Notes: a model not told the origin generated them from the letters alone. Shown: positions 36,094-46,486, numbered from the stretch's first letter. The stretch is DNA of 64,000 bases from Bacteroidia bacterium (GCA_022760475.1 JALEFZ010000096.1:186001-250000), one strand, 5' to 3'. Numbers and translations are program-made.

Positions 36094-38697
36094 TCAATAG
36101 TCCCAACGGTGGTTGACTGGATTGTAGAAACTGATCCCAAACTTTACCTGACCCGATATGGCATTTTCATAATTGGAATAAGCTGTCACATAATAAGCCC
36201 CAATTCTGAACCTGGTTTTCAAAATCCTGAATGGATGCTGAACCCCTGCAAATACCTCTGTGTGGAAGAAATTTCCATCTTCAATACCCAGTATTCCACC
36301 ACCAACGGAAGTTTGCAACTTGGTACGTTTAAGAAGGGGAATTTTATCGATCAAAACTCCATTGAAGTTGTGATAATAATTGCCCTGCACATAGGCATTC
36401 TGGGTACTGAAGGTAGGGCCCAATAACTGGAAAAAGTCTAATGGAGATACAAAGAAATAGGGATCTGACCCCCTGATAAACTTTAAATCTGTGAAACGAA
36501 TATTCTGTGCCTGCAAGAACCTACCCGCATAGACCACCCATTGTGAATGCCCCATTGTCCTAAGGTCAAAAGAATGTCTTGCTCCTACCTCCAGAAAATC
36601 GTAGTTGATTTCACTCCCAAATATACCTGGAATAGATTTTTTATACCTCAAAAAGAAGGTAGGATAATGAGATCCAAGAATTACCTTCCTGTAAGGCAAG
36701 GTCTTGTATTTTTGGCCAGGAGTGTACCTTAATTTAATGTCCAGTAAAAACTCCTTATAGTCATCAAATTCTCTCGGCACATTATCTGCTCCAAATAAAT
36801 CCTGAGACCATTCTGCCAACTCCAATCCATCAATAGCCCTTCGTTCAGACCAGGTCGCAGAAGCATCTATGAAGAACCCATTGAAGATCTCCATTGAATT
36901 ACCCAGACCGACATACTCCTGATTGATGTAATTGGACCTGCTGAGGATCGTAGCAATGTTTTCATACAGGGTCACCAATCTGTACTGGTCTCCATACTTG
37001 ACATAGGCACGTGCAAACTTTTTGGGCAAATAGGTAAAATTGACTATTCCGTAACCTTTGACATCCCTATTCCTGAAGCCATAATCTATGCCTCCATTAA
37101 AGCGCAATTGATAGCCCTTCTCAAATTCCTTTCTTACGCCACCATCCAAAGAATGGCGATACCCTCCAACCCCAAATGGCCTCATTTGCCCGGCGATGGG
37201 TGCCATCGTAAAAGTTAAGCCCTTGAGCCTATTGCTGAAGCGAATGCCATTGAAAAGGAAATCCCGCCAATCCAGGTGATTGGAAATAGAATCCTGCATC
37301 TGCAAGTACTCTTCCGATTGGTGATAAGCCAGGATGCTATCCCTTACATGGATGTAATCAAGCTCCTTTTGTTTCAAACTTATGGGACGAGAATTTGCCC
37401 AAAAGCTGTCGTCCTGTTCAAGGGCTTTGGCCTCTACCTTTCTCAGTTCATTTTTGAAAAAACGATTGGGAATTTCTATATCCAGTTTATAATCTTTGTG
37501 CATCGCAATGCTATGCCCATAATATTCCCCCTGATTGTCTTTGACTTGATAGAGGTATTCTTCCCGCTTTATGACCCACCTGCTCCTGCTGGTTTTTTCA
37601 TACTCATGAATCAGATGAAATTTGTTGTGAAAGCTCAAAGTTGAGGGAATGATCTCAAGGTTGACAGATTTGATGGCCCAAAGCCCATCAATGACATAAA
37701 TATCCCCTTTAAAGTAGGGGCCATCTTTGCTCCTTGGCTGAACATTGATTTTGTAGATAACCTTTGAATTCTCATAAAACTTATCTACCAGTCGATACTT
37801 ATAGGTAACCCTCCATAAGGTGCTGTGTAATGGAGAAATAAAAGGTCGGTCTCCCAGGTCTTTGATATTAACCAGGTTCCGATAAAAATTGATATCAGCA
37901 TCCGAGACATCGGTATAGAACAGATAAGGATTTGTTACATCCTCAAAGGATCCTCCCCCACTAAGGGTTCCCTGATCCGTAATTCTGATGGCTGTTCCCT
38001 GGGCTGCCATTTTCCCTGCAAGGTCTCGATAAGCCTTTACAACTGACTTGTATGTACCTGGAGATTTGAAATAGGTCTGGGAGACAGATTCTATCAATTC
38101 TAATTGCTCTCGCTGCTCTTCCTTCGTTCTTATTTTTTTGACTGTATCCTGGATAAGGGTATCAGTTTTAACCACCAGAGATGAATCCTTTGCAGCCTTA
38201 ATCGAATCTGCAAGGGCTTGTCTTTGACGTCTTCTGTTTCTCTTAGTTCCTAGGGTGTCACGTTCAAGGGTAGCTTTGATATAGGTCTCACAGGTATAAG
38301 TATCGAATTGATATACATATTCCTTCTTACTTTCTATCACAGACTTCATGATGGCATAAGCAGGGTCTTTTTTACCTGCAGAAATCTCAACTTCTTCAAT
38401 TTGAATGTCTATGAACTCCATGGATACATTCAAGACCTCATTGTCCAAAACCTCTACCTCAATGCTCTTTTTCTTGTAGGAAATGTGCTGAAATACCAAG
38501 GTGTAAGACCCCCCGTCCAATTCAAGAAAATAATCTCCCTTAAGGTTGGTGAGCGTTCCATAAGTTGAATTTTTGAGAAAGACACTTAGATAAGGAATAG
38601 GCTTTCCCTCGGCATCAGTTACCTTGCCTTTCAACTGAAACGCATATGAGCAACAAAATGAACATACAAGGAAAGCGAAAAATAGAATTCGTTTCAT
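36094..38697 (-). CDS. DUF5686/carboxypeptidase-regulatory-like outer-membrane protein
   Basis: 867 residues from the ATG that starts the signal peptide (KRILFFAFLVCSFCCSYA). Residues about 23-110 form a carboxypeptidase-regulatory-like beta sandwich (GKVTDAEGKPIPYLSVFLK; GDYFLELDGGSYTLVF). The rest matches the Bacteroidota DUF5686 family: a long central part and a C-terminal beta-barrel region with many aromatic strands (FAGVQHPFRILKTRFRIG, VKFGISFYNPVNHRWDY). Predicted to be an outer-membrane barrel with a periplasmic plug-like domain; function unknown. About 75 bp separate it from the kinase-like gene, so one transcript with the glycan genes is possible. Confidence 0.82.
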   Translation of the reverse strand: MKRILFFAFLVCSFCCSYAFQLKGKVTDAEGKPIPYLSVFLKNSTYGTLTNLKGDYFLELDGGSYTLVFQHISYKKKSIEVEVLDNEVLNVSMEFIDIQIEEVEISAGKKDPAYAIMKSVIESKKEYVYQFDTYTCETYIKATLERDTLGTKRNRRRQRQALADSIKAAKDSSLVVKTDTLIQDTVKKIRTKEEQREQLELIESVSQTYFKSPGTYKSVVKAYRDLAGKMAAQGTAIRITDQGTLSGGGSFEDVTNPYLFYTDVSDADINFYRNLVNIKDLGDRPFISPLHSTLWRVTYKYRLVDKFYENSKVIYKINVQPRSKDGPYFKGDIYVIDGLWAIKSVNLEIIPSTLSFHNKFHLIHEYEKTSRSRWVIKREEYLYQVKDNQGEYYGHSIAMHKDYKLDIEIPNRFFKNELRKVEAKALEQDDSFWANSRPISLKQKELDYIHVRDSILAYHQSEEYLQMQDSISNHLDWRDFLFNGIRFSNRLKGLTFTMAPIAGQMRPFGVGGYRHSLDGGVRKEFEKGYQLRFNGGIDYGFRNRDVKGYGIVNFTYLPKKFARAYVKYGDQYRLVTLYENIATILSRSNYINQEYVGLGNSMEIFNGFFIDASATWSERRAIDGLELAEWSQDLFGADNVPREFDDYKEFLLDIKLRYTPGQKYKTLPYRKVILGSHYPTFFLRYKKSIPGIFGSEINYDFLEVGARHSFDLRTMGHSQWVVYAGRFLQAQNIRFTDLKFIRGSDPYFFVSPLDFFQLLGPTFSTQNAYVQGNYYHNFNGVLIDKIPLLKRTKLQTSVGGGILGIEDGNFFHTEVFAGVQHPFRILKTRFRIGAYYVTAYSNYENAISGQVKFGISFYNPVNHRWDY

Positions 38698-38814
38698 AGA
38701 TAAGGCTGTTCTTGTTACCATGACGTTCATATGAATAGTGAAGTTGCACATTAATATGAATCATGATTTCAGAGTAGCGATCTGTCTACCAAATGTCTGT
38801 TTATATCTGCAAAT

Positions 38815-38840
38815 AAAAAAAGGGATACATGGTGTACCCC
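38815..38840 (-). terminator. intrinsic terminator of the oxygenase gene
   Basis: Read on the minus strand: GGGGTACA, loop CCA, TGTATCCC (one G-U pair), then seven T. It lies 38 bp past the stop of the 2OG-Fe(II) oxygenase gene. Confidence 0.75.
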
Positions 38841-38877
38841 TCTTTAACTATTGATATTCGCGGATAAGCTATTTCTA

Positions 38878-39690
38878 TCAAGCCCATACACTTAAGCTCT
38901 TTCCCATTCCGAAATATCCCACAGAACAGGAATAGGCAATACGTGTAGAAGATTTGCTTGGCAGTACTGCATGCACACAGGAACTTCGAAACAACATCAA
39001 CTCGCCCTCCTGGGGTTTTATTTTTATCCCTTCTCCTGGAATCTTTTCTCTATCAATGAAATCATATCGCTCTTCCTTCAAGGCCTCGAATTGAACCAGA
39101 TTGGGTTCATGATCCCAAATTTCTATCTCACCACCTTCTTGTGGGACCTTGATAAAAATATTGGCAGCCAATTGAACTTCCACTTCTTTTGCTCGGTGGT
39201 TGTTGGGAAGATCTCGGCTAAGCAGGTCTTGATGCGGGGGGAGTCCATCAGAATCGCCTTGTTCGAAATACCTGACAATCCCGGGATTCATAGGTTCTCC
39301 GAGTGCCCATTCTACCTTCAGCCCCCATCGCCATGCTTCCATTAGCCTTAGCCTTAAAAGGTCTAGCGGGTTCACAGTTGGAGCGGTAATTGCGCGAAGC
39401 CTTTCAGCAGAATTCCGGGCGAGCTTATGGTATTCCCGTAATTTCTCTTGCTTGTTTTCAGTTTCAAAAATTGTCATTCCCAAACGCTTTACACCCACAT
39501 CTTCCGCCATAGAGTAGTGATGGATTTGATGCTCATGAAACATGAGACGATTCATGGTCTCATTGATAATTTCTTTTGAAATAAAGGGATTGATCCTAAG
39601 CGCCAGAATTTTGCCTTGGATTAATGCATCCAAATCTTCAGAAAAGAGGTAAGGCCTCTCCCAAATCAGGTAGTCTTTGATTTTTCTCAT
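38878..39690 (-). CDS. 2-oxoglutarate/Fe(II)-type oxygenase
   Basis: 270 residues from ATG 39690; a TTG 16 codons upstream adds a polar extension without support. The iron site is readable: PHQD (His153, Asp155) and CVHAVLP (His240), with Arg250 ten residues later as the 2-oxoglutarate anchor, embedded in QEGELMLFRSSCVHAVLP. This is a prolyl-hydroxylase-like double-stranded beta-helix. It may hydroxylate a protein side chain or a small molecule; no obvious partner is nearby. A minus-strand -7 box (TAATTTTG, 39756-39763) lies about 65 bp upstream. Confidence 0.75.
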   Translation of the reverse strand: MRKIKDYLIWERPYLFSEDLDALIQGKILALRINPFISKEIINETMNRLMFHEHQIHHYSMAEDVGVKRLGMTIFETENKQEKLREYHKLARNSAERLRAITAPTVNPLDLLRLRLMEAWRWGLKVEWALGEPMNPGIVRYFEQGDSDGLPPHQDLLSRDLPNNHRAKEVEVQLAANIFIKVPQEGGEIEIWDHEPNLVQFEALKEERYDFIDREKIPGEGIKIKPQEGELMLFRSSCVHAVLPSKSSTRIAYSCSVGYFGMGKSLSVWA

Positions 39691-40009
39691 TTGCAAGGAA
39701 TTAGGGGGTTGTGCAAAAAGGTTTAAGTCCTGAGGCAATTTTTAAGGAAAAAACACAAAATTAATTCATTGTAAAAAAATGAACGATACAGAATACATTT
39801 CCAAAACGGAAATCTAAGAACTGATATTATTTATAACGAGAATAAAAAAAACTGGTTTAGAAATATTTGATTAACAATTTATTACCTAAATATTCAATCA
39901 ATTTTTTTTGGCATTTTTCTTTTCAACCTTATGGTTATAGATTGAATCTGTATATTAAAGCAACATTAGCAGCGCTTGCTTTTTTAAACCCAAATTACCC
40001 CATTCATTT
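39691..40009. other. 319-bp divergent gene-free stretch
   Basis: Very AT-rich, between the minus-strand oxygenase and the plus-strand giant ATPase. It holds a minus-strand -7 match CAAAATTA (39756-39763) without a -33 partner. Nothing else stands out, and no promoter match was found for the ATPase. Confidence 0.35.
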
Positions 40010-43000
40010 ATGGCTGGCACAACAGAAAAGGAAGGCAGGAATCAAAACACTCAATTGGAAGCAGGAACCTATGAACTCATTCAAAGAAGGCTAAGGACTC
40101 AAACCGAGGAGTTAAGGACAAGGCTGAATGACTTAAATATCAAAAGAAAAGAGGTATTCGGAAATGTAGACTTCCAACTAATTGCTACTGACAGGATTAA
40201 TACCGAAAACAACTGTATACCCAGAGACATGGTTGCTTTGGGGAACCAGTTCATTTTTGGATACAACGTCCACATGGGTTTGAAAACCACTGTGCAGGTT
40301 TCTGACGTGTTTTCCTATTATTCTTTTTCAAATGAAGACCATTCTTTTCAAAAGCTGGACAAAGAAATTTTGAAAGACCCTCAATTCAGAGAGGATTTTC
40401 AAAACCTGTATAAATACTATAAGGACACCGTTTTTGCCAAGTTTGCCGTCATAGGTCCTAACCTATTCATGGTATTTCGTGTAGGTAAAAGTGCAGATGA
40501 CATCAAGACCTTCAAATGGGCTGTCAAGGAAGAAAAAATAACCTACCTAGGAAATAGATTTGACCACGAACTCAAGTACCCCAGTCAGCACCAGTTTAGC
40601 TGGAAAAGGACATCCAGAGACATGCAACGTAGAGGTGAACATCCCCACGTTTCAATCATGGATAGGGTATTTGTTGAGACAATCGGTGGCGACCTCACCA
40701 TTAAGGTTGAAGATAACACGGACTCAGGATATGGGATTTATGCTGAGCCTGTAGATCATCCGGATCAAACCCTGGACGATGCAGAGTATCACTATGCAGA
40801 CCTGGGTAACATCATTCTACTCCGGATAAAACCCTATCAAGAAAAAGCATACAGGTACCTGATTTTCAATCAGAAAATTCAGGAGGTCATCAGGGTGGAT
40901 GCCTTGGAAGAAGCCTGTATACTGCTGCCAGATGATCAAGGCATTGTATTCTCCAATGGCTATTACCTGCAAACAGGAGAATACAAACTCTTCGATAAGG
41001 TCATGCCGGAACTTAAGTTTGAAAAACGCATATCCTCTACCAATGGAGAGGATTTCCTGTATACCTTCTACAACATGGAAAGGGGAGTATATGTCCTCCT
41101 TCCCTATAACCTTGTACAACAAAAGGTTGACAACCTGATCATCTGTAATGGGGTCAGCATCTTCCCCAATGGTGAACTCTGTTACTTCAAAGCAGAAGAC
41201 CAGCCAGGGAGACATCACGTCGTACAAATTTGGCAAACACCCTATGGTACTGCCTTGACTGCGCCTTCCGAGTTTGCAGATACCTGGTTATATAAGATCG
41301 GAAACAAAGATCTTGTGCAAGGAATGGCAGAATGTAATGAGTTGCTGGTACTGCTGAGCAAGGAGGATTCGTACAACAACCTTTATATTGACCTTGTCAA
41401 AAAGGCTTCCGACATTTTGGATTCATATTACTGGATTGCCCGTGAGGAGGCCATGGACCTTGCAAGCCCACTCTCAGACATTAAGCAAACTGCTGCATCA
41501 GCTATAGATGAATACGAGAAGGTCAGAAGGGTAAAACAAAATACCCAAAAAGCCATCGAGCTGGTGGACGAAAAAACTACTGGCTTAATGGATAAGATCA
41601 GAAGGTACAAGCCCAAGGACATTGACACCTTTGTACAATACCTGGCAGAACTCAGAAGCCTTAGAGGAGAATTAATTGGAGCCAAAGATTTACGTTACGC
41701 TGACATTAGTAGAATAGAAGCCCTTGAGGCGGAGGTCATCAAGTCCAATGAGAAAATTTCCCAGCAGACCGTAGATTTCCTGGTAAATCCCGAGGCACTA
41801 AGCCCATATCAAAAAAAGGTAGACGAAAGCAAAGGATCTGTTTCCGAGATAAGTAAAGTGGCTGAGGCCACAAAGGTTGAAAAGCACATAGATGGCATCA
41901 GTCAGGACCTGGAGTTGCTCATAGACATTGTTTCTAATCTCCAGATTGAGGACACCACCCAGACCACCAGGATCATCGATAATGTATCGCAGATCTATGC
42001 CCAATTGAATGCGCTTAGGGCAACCCTCAAAAAGCGCAAAAAAGAGCTCCGAGGCTCTGAGGCAGGAGAAGAATTCCAGGCTCAAAGCAAGCTGCTTTCT
42101 CAAGGAATGATCAACTACCTCGAACTTTGCGATACTCCCCAAAAGTGTGACGAGTATCTGGGAAAAATCATGATCCAGTTGGAGGAACTTGAAGGCAAGT
42201 TTGCTGATTATGAAAACTTCATTCTCCAACTCACAGATAAGAGAGAGGAGATTTACAATGCATTTGAAACTCGGAAACTCGGACTATTAGAAGCCCGCAA
42301 TAAGCGTAGCCAGGCCTTGATGAACTCTGCCGACAGGATATTGAAGGGCATCCAAAACAGAATTTCGAACTTCAAGGAGGTCAATGAAATCAACTCCTAT
42401 TTCGCTTCGGATATCATGATCGAAAAAGTCCGGGGCATCATCTCTCAACTGGGGGAAATGGAGGATCCTGTGAAGGCTGGAGATATCCAAAGTAGGTTAA
42501 AAACCATTCAGGAAGACGGTATCCGTCAATTAAAGGATAAGAAGGATCTTTTTGTAGATGGTGCCAACATCATCAGGCTGGGAAGGCATGCCTTTTCAGT
42601 GACGACTCAGAGTTTGGACTTGACTGCCATGCCCAAGAATGGGGACATGTACTTTCACTTAAGTGGGACATCTTTCTTTGAGAAAATTGAGGACGAGGAA
42701 TTCAATAAAACCCGTCCTGTCTGGTCAATGACTCTTCCTTCGGAGAACCAGAAGGTATATCGTGCTGAATTTCTGGTTTTCAAGCTGCTGGAAGCCGGAG
42801 TAGACACCAGTCTGGAAGCTGTTCAAGAATTCATGAAGACTCGTTTTTCTGAAGGCTACAGCAAAGGTATTCATGATCACGATGCCTTTGAAATATATCA
42901 GGCAATCAAGCAAATAGAACAAGATTCTGGCCTGCTGAAGTATACTCCTTCAGCGAGAGCTTGTGCGCGTTTCTTTTGGGAACTCTACCTGGAAAAAGAA

Positions 43001-44884
43001 GAAAGGGAAAGTTGGCTGAAAAGAATAAAGGCTGCCTGGACAGTGAAAAAAGCCTTTCCTAACAGCCAAAAGTTTAACGCACTCATTGAAAAAATAGAAT
43101 CTGATATGCGACTCAAAGAGAGTCTTTTGCATATTTTTAATACAGAGTTAATTCATGAGGCTGCGCAGTATCTTTTCGATCAACTAGGTCAGGAGGATCA
43201 TTTTGTGATCGAGGAAAAAGCTGGAACCCTGTACAAGGAGTTCACGGATTACCTTCATAAAAAGCAACTTGAATTTGGATTTAAGCATAGCCTCCAGGAC
43301 TTGGATGGGTTACCTGAAGATCAATATGATCTTTCAAGCCATTGGTTCAGGTCTTATTTCGAAGAAAATCACAAGGGAGAACTCTCTGCCGGCTTGTCGG
43401 ATGAGGTAGTTGGATTGATTCTTAGTGAGGATTATGATTCCAAATACGTCAAGGCTGTACAGCTTGTTCAGGATTTGGCGGGACTTTTAGGAGAACATTC
43501 TGTCATCCAGGAAGGAAATTACCAGCTGGACTATCACCGATTCAAGTCTCGACTGCAGGAATTTAATGAACAAGTTTTACCAGAGTTTGTGAAGTTTACG
43601 GAGATGAAAAAGTCTCTGACTCAATCTTTTAAAGAGGAGTTGAAACTGAATGAGTTCAAACCAAGGGTTTTGACTTCGTTTGTGAGGAACCAATTAATTG
43701 ACAAGGTTTACTTGCCCCTGATCGGGGACAATCTGGCCAAGCAATTGGGTACAGCAGGGGAGAATACCCGTACAGATCGACAAGGATTGTTGCTTCTGAT
43801 CTCCCCACCTGGTTATGGTAAAACTACCCTGATGGAGTACGTTGCCAATCGTTTGGGATTGATTTTTATGAAAATCAATGGTCCGGCAATTGGCCATCAT
43901 GTTACTTCCCTGGACCCCTCTGAGGCCCCCAATGCAGCTGCCAGAGAAGAACTGGAAAAGCTGAATCTGTCATTAGAGATGGGAGATAATGTGATGATAT
44001 ACCTGGACGATATTCAACATTGTAATCCAGAATTTTTGCAGAAGTACATTTCTCTTTGTGATGCACAAAGAAAAATAGAGGGGGTTTACAAGGGGAAAAC
44101 CAGGACTTATGATTTGAGAGGGAAAAAGGTTGCTGTGGTCATGGCTGGAAACCCTTATACGGAGTCGGGAGAGAAATTTCAGATACCTGATATGTTGGCC
44201 AACAGGGCAGATACCTACAACCTTGGAGACATCCTAGGAGGAAGTGAGGAAATGTTCAAGCTGAGTTATCTGGAAAATTCACTTACTGCCAATCCTGTAC
44301 TGCATAGATTATCTACTCGATCTCAGAAAGATATTTTGAACCTGATTAAAATTGCGGAAACAGGTAGTCGGGAAGGAATTGACTTTGAAACACACTTCAG
44401 CCCTGAGGAAATACAGGAATATGTAGGTGTCCTGGAGAAGTTGCTGAAAATCAGGGATGTCATTCTGGCAGTCAATCAGGAATATATTGCTTCTGCGGCC
44501 CAACAAGATGAATTCAGAATTGAACCTCCTTTTAAGTTACAGGGATCTTATCGAAACATGAACAGGTTGGCAGAGAAGGTACAGCCACTTATGAATGAAG
44601 ATGAATTGAGGACATTGATCCTCTCCCATTATGAAAGCGAGGCACAAACACTGACCAATGGGGCAGAGGCCAATCTGCTTAAATTCAAGATGCTCAATGC
44701 ATTTGCTGAAAAAGAAGATGAGGCCAGATGGAATGAGATCAAGGAAATGTTTATGCAGCAGAAGAACCTCTCTGCAGATAGGTTGGCCCAGCTTGTTCAG
44801 GAAATGGGTGCCTTTACCAGTGGGCTAAATGCAATAAAAGATGTACTGGAAAAGGGGATGAAAAATGGAAATGGCAAGGTATAA
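40010..44884 (+). CDS. giant AAA+ protein of the 'DNA repair ATPase' type
   Basis: 1,624 residues. The N-terminal part (YELIQRRLRTQTEELRTRL, ATDRINTENNCIPRDMVALG, IFGYNVHMGLKTT) matches, from memory, large actinobacterial proteins annotated as DNA repair ATPase. Residues about 60-470 look beta-rich, about 480-860 are largely coiled-coil, and the C-terminal third holds an AAA+ module: P-loop PPGYGKT (Gly1268-Lys1271-Thr1272), Walker B MIYLDDIQ (Asp1333-Asp1334) and MAGNPYTESGEKFQIPDML (sensor/second region). The last about 100 residues are helical. The annotation name gives no proven role; a motor that moves or remodels a large substrate is the inference. No operon partner is visible on this strand. 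Confidence 0.65.
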   Translation: MAGTTEKEGRNQNTQLEAGTYELIQRRLRTQTEELRTRLNDLNIKRKEVFGNVDFQLIATDRINTENNCIPRDMVALGNQFIFGYNVHMGLKTTVQVSDVFSYYSFSNEDHSFQKLDKEILKDPQFREDFQNLYKYYKDTVFAKFAVIGPNLFMVFRVGKSADDIKTFKWAVKEEKITYLGNRFDHELKYPSQHQFSWKRTSRDMQRRGEHPHVSIMDRVFVETIGGDLTIKVEDNTDSGYGIYAEPVDHPDQTLDDAEYHYADLGNIILLRIKPYQEKAYRYLIFNQKIQEVIRVDALEEACILLPDDQGIVFSNGYYLQTGEYKLFDKVMPELKFEKRISSTNGEDFLYTFYNMERGVYVLLPYNLVQQKVDNLIICNGVSIFPNGELCYFKAEDQPGRHHVVQIWQTPYGTALTAPSEFADTWLYKIGNKDLVQGMAECNELLVLLSKEDSYNNLYIDLVKKASDILDSYYWIAREEAMDLASPLSDIKQTAASAIDEYEKVRRVKQNTQKAIELVDEKTTGLMDKIRRYKPKDIDTFVQYLAELRSLRGELIGAKDLRYADISRIEALEAEVIKSNEKISQQTVDFLVNPEALSPYQKKVDESKGSVSEISKVAEATKVEKHIDGISQDLELLIDIVSNLQIEDTTQTTRIIDNVSQIYAQLNALRATLKKRKKELRGSEAGEEFQAQSKLLSQGMINYLELCDTPQKCDEYLGKIMIQLEELEGKFADYENFILQLTDKREEIYNAFETRKLGLLEARNKRSQALMNSADRILKGIQNRISNFKEVNEINSYFASDIMIEKVRGIISQLGEMEDPVKAGDIQSRLKTIQEDGIRQLKDKKDLFVDGANIIRLGRHAFSVTTQSLDLTAMPKNGDMYFHLSGTSFFEKIEDEEFNKTRPVWSMTLPSENQKVYRAEFLVFKLLEAGVDTSLEAVQEFMKTRFSEGYSKGIHDHDAFEIYQAIKQIEQDSGLLKYTPSARACARFFWELYLEKEERESWLKRIKAAWTVKKAFPNSQKFNALIEKIESDMRLKESLLHIFNTELIHEAAQYLFDQLGQEDHFVIEEKAGTLYKEFTDYLHKKQLEFGFKHSLQDLDGLPEDQYDLSSHWFRSYFEENHKGELSAGLSDEVVGLILSEDYDSKYVKAVQLVQDLAGLLGEHSVIQEGNYQLDYHRFKSRLQEFNEQVLPEFVKFTEMKKSLTQSFKEELKLNEFKPRVLTSFVRNQLIDKVYLPLIGDNLAKQLGTAGENTRTDRQGLLLLISPPGYGKTTLMEYVANRLGLIFMKINGPAIGHHVTSLDPSEAPNAAAREELEKLNLSLEMGDNVMIYLDDIQHCNPEFLQKYISLCDAQRKIEGVYKGKTRTYDLRGKKVAVVMAGNPYTESGEKFQIPDMLANRADTYNLGDILGGSEEMFKLSYLENSLTANPVLHRLSTRSQKDILNLIKIAETGSREGIDFETHFSPEEIQEYVGVLEKLLKIRDVILAVNQEYIASAAQQDEFRIEPPFKLQGSYRNMNRLAEKVQPLMNEDELRTLILSHYESEAQTLTNGAEANLLKFKMLNAFAEKEDEARWNEIKEMFMQQKNLSADRLAQLVQEMGAFTSGLNAIKDVLEKGMKNGNGKV

Positions 44885-44933
44885 TTGCCATAAAATTCAG
44901 TAACAACTTACATCCAGATTCCAATAAGTGACC

Positions 44934-44978
44934 TTCAAACGCAAAGAAGTCAGAAAAATGACTACCTTTGCGTTTGAA
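44934..44978. repeat. 18-bp-stem inverted repeat covering a promoter box
   Basis: TTCAAACGCAAAG (44934-44946) pairs with CTTTGCGTTTGAA (44966-44978). Inside, AGTCA and TGACT pair around GAAAAA. The sequence TACCTTTG (44963-44970), an exact TAnnTTTG box, sits in the right arm, 35 bp before the helicase start codon. It may be a terminator for the upstream ATPase, an operator, or both. Confidence 0.75.
44963..44970 (+). promoter_or_regulatory. candidate -7 box of the DEAD-box helicase gene
   Basis: TACCTTTG matches TAnnTTTG exactly; no TTTG at -33. Transcription would start near 44977, giving a leader of about 28 nt before the TTG start. Confidence 0.45.
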
Positions 44979-45004
44979 ATATTTTCAATTACAATACATA
45001 CCTT

Positions 45005-46486
45005 TTGACAACATTTAAAGAATTGGGCCTCTCCAAAGAGGTTTTGAAAGTCCTTTCCGAAATCGGTTTTGAAAAGCCAAGCGAAATTCAAGCACAAGCC
45101 ATCCCCCAACTAATCGAAGGATTTGAGGATTTTATAGGCCTTGCCCAAACGGGTACAGGTAAAACTGCTGCTTTTGGATTACCTCTCCTTGAGCGCATCG
45201 ACCCTGATAGTCAAGATACTCAGGCTTTGATTTTGGCTCCGACAAGAGAGCTCGGTCAGCAAATTGCTGAGCAATTAAACATTTACGGTAAATATCTTAA
45301 GAGAATAAATATTTTGGCGGTCTATGGTGGAGCTGCCATTACGAACCAGATCAAGGCCCTAAAAAAGCCTCAGCATATCATCATTGCTACCCCGGGTAGG
45401 CTCATTGACCTGATCAAGAGAAAATCTGTCAAGCTCAATAACCTGCAATACCTGGTTTTGGATGAGGCAGATGAGATGCTGAACATGGGCTTCAAGGATG
45501 AACTGGACAAGATCCTGAGTTATACTCCTGAAGAGAAATCGACCTGGTTATTTTCTGCGACCATGCCCAATGAGATAAAAAGCATGGTGGACACCTACAT
45601 GGATGATCCTGTAGAGGTTAAAATCGATAGAAAAAACACCGTCAACACCAATATTGAGCATAAATTTGTCCTGGTTAGAAGCATCGATAAGACCGAAGCT
45701 CTGACTCGCTTCCTGGATATGACACCCGAAATGGTCGGTGTCGTATTCTGTAGGACAAAACGTGAAACGCAATCCTTGGCCGAAGAACTTCAGAGAAGAA
45801 GGTATCAGGTAGATGCCCTCCATGGAGATATGTCCCAGGCGCAGCGCGACAGGGTCATGAGAAGATTCAAAGCCCATCACCTGAAGGTGCTGATTGCTAC
45901 TGATGTAGCTGCCAGAGGGATTGATGTGCAAGATGTTACCCATGTATTCCACCACAGCCTCCCTGATAACAATGAATACTATACCCACCGCTCCGGTAGA
46001 ACTGCAAGAGCTGGAAAAGAAGGTCTCTCGATTGCATTCATCAACGGAAGGGAAAAATACAAGGTAAGAAGCCTCGAAAAACAATTAGGGATTACATTTA
46101 AACATATGCTTATCCCTAACCAAAATGATATCAGCAAAATCCGACTGGAAAACTGGGCGCTGGATGTCCTCCAACATAGCAGTAAATCCCAGGCTGATGA
46201 CCATATCCGGGAAAACGCCATCATGCTGTTTGGGAACCTAAGTAAGGAAGAACTAATCGGGAAGCTGATTGCGAGAGAGCTTGGGCAGTTGAACCTGGAC
46301 GAAGGCCGGGACCTTAATGTCCCATTGAAGGAAAAGAGAGGTAACCATCCTCAAAAAAGGAGAAACAATGACTTCCAGAGGAATGGCAACAGGAATGGAA
46401 ATGGTAGAAGGAATAGCAGAAATGGAAATGGGTATCCAGAAGGGAGAAAACGACGCAGGCCAAGAAGAAAGACTGCCAAAAGCTAA
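45005..46486 (+). CDS. DEAD-box ATP-dependent RNA helicase
   Basis: 493 residues, TTG start (the next ATG falls beyond the DEAD motif). Complete helicase core: Q-motif (KPSEIQAQAIP), AQTGTGKTAAF (Walker A), PTRELGQQ, TPGRLID, VLDEADEML, SATMPNEI, and the second-domain RGIDVQD and HRSGRTARAGKEG. The C-terminal about 60 residues are a basic Asn/Gly/Arg tail (RNGNRNGNGRRNSRNGNG then RKRRRPRRK) that would bind RNA. This is the DeaD/CsdA-like type, expected to unwind RNA in ribosome assembly or cold adaptation. The long inverted repeat over its promoter could regulate it. Confidence 0.93.
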   Translation: MTTFKELGLSKEVLKVLSEIGFEKPSEIQAQAIPQLIEGFEDFIGLAQTGTGKTAAFGLPLLERIDPDSQDTQALILAPTRELGQQIAEQLNIYGKYLKRINILAVYGGAAITNQIKALKKPQHIIIATPGRLIDLIKRKSVKLNNLQYLVLDEADEMLNMGFKDELDKILSYTPEEKSTWLFSATMPNEIKSMVDTYMDDPVEVKIDRKNTVNTNIEHKFVLVRSIDKTEALTRFLDMTPEMVGVVFCRTKRETQSLAEELQRRRYQVDALHGDMSQAQRDRVMRRFKAHHLKVLIATDVAARGIDVQDVTHVFHHSLPDNNEYYTHRSGRTARAGKEGLSIAFINGREKYKVRSLEKQLGITFKHMLIPNQNDISKIRLENWALDVLQHSSKSQADDHIRENAIMLFGNLSKEELIGKLIARELGQLNLDEGRDLNVPLKEKRGNHPQKRRNNDFQRNGNRNGNGRRNSRNGNGYPEGRKRRRPRRKTAKS

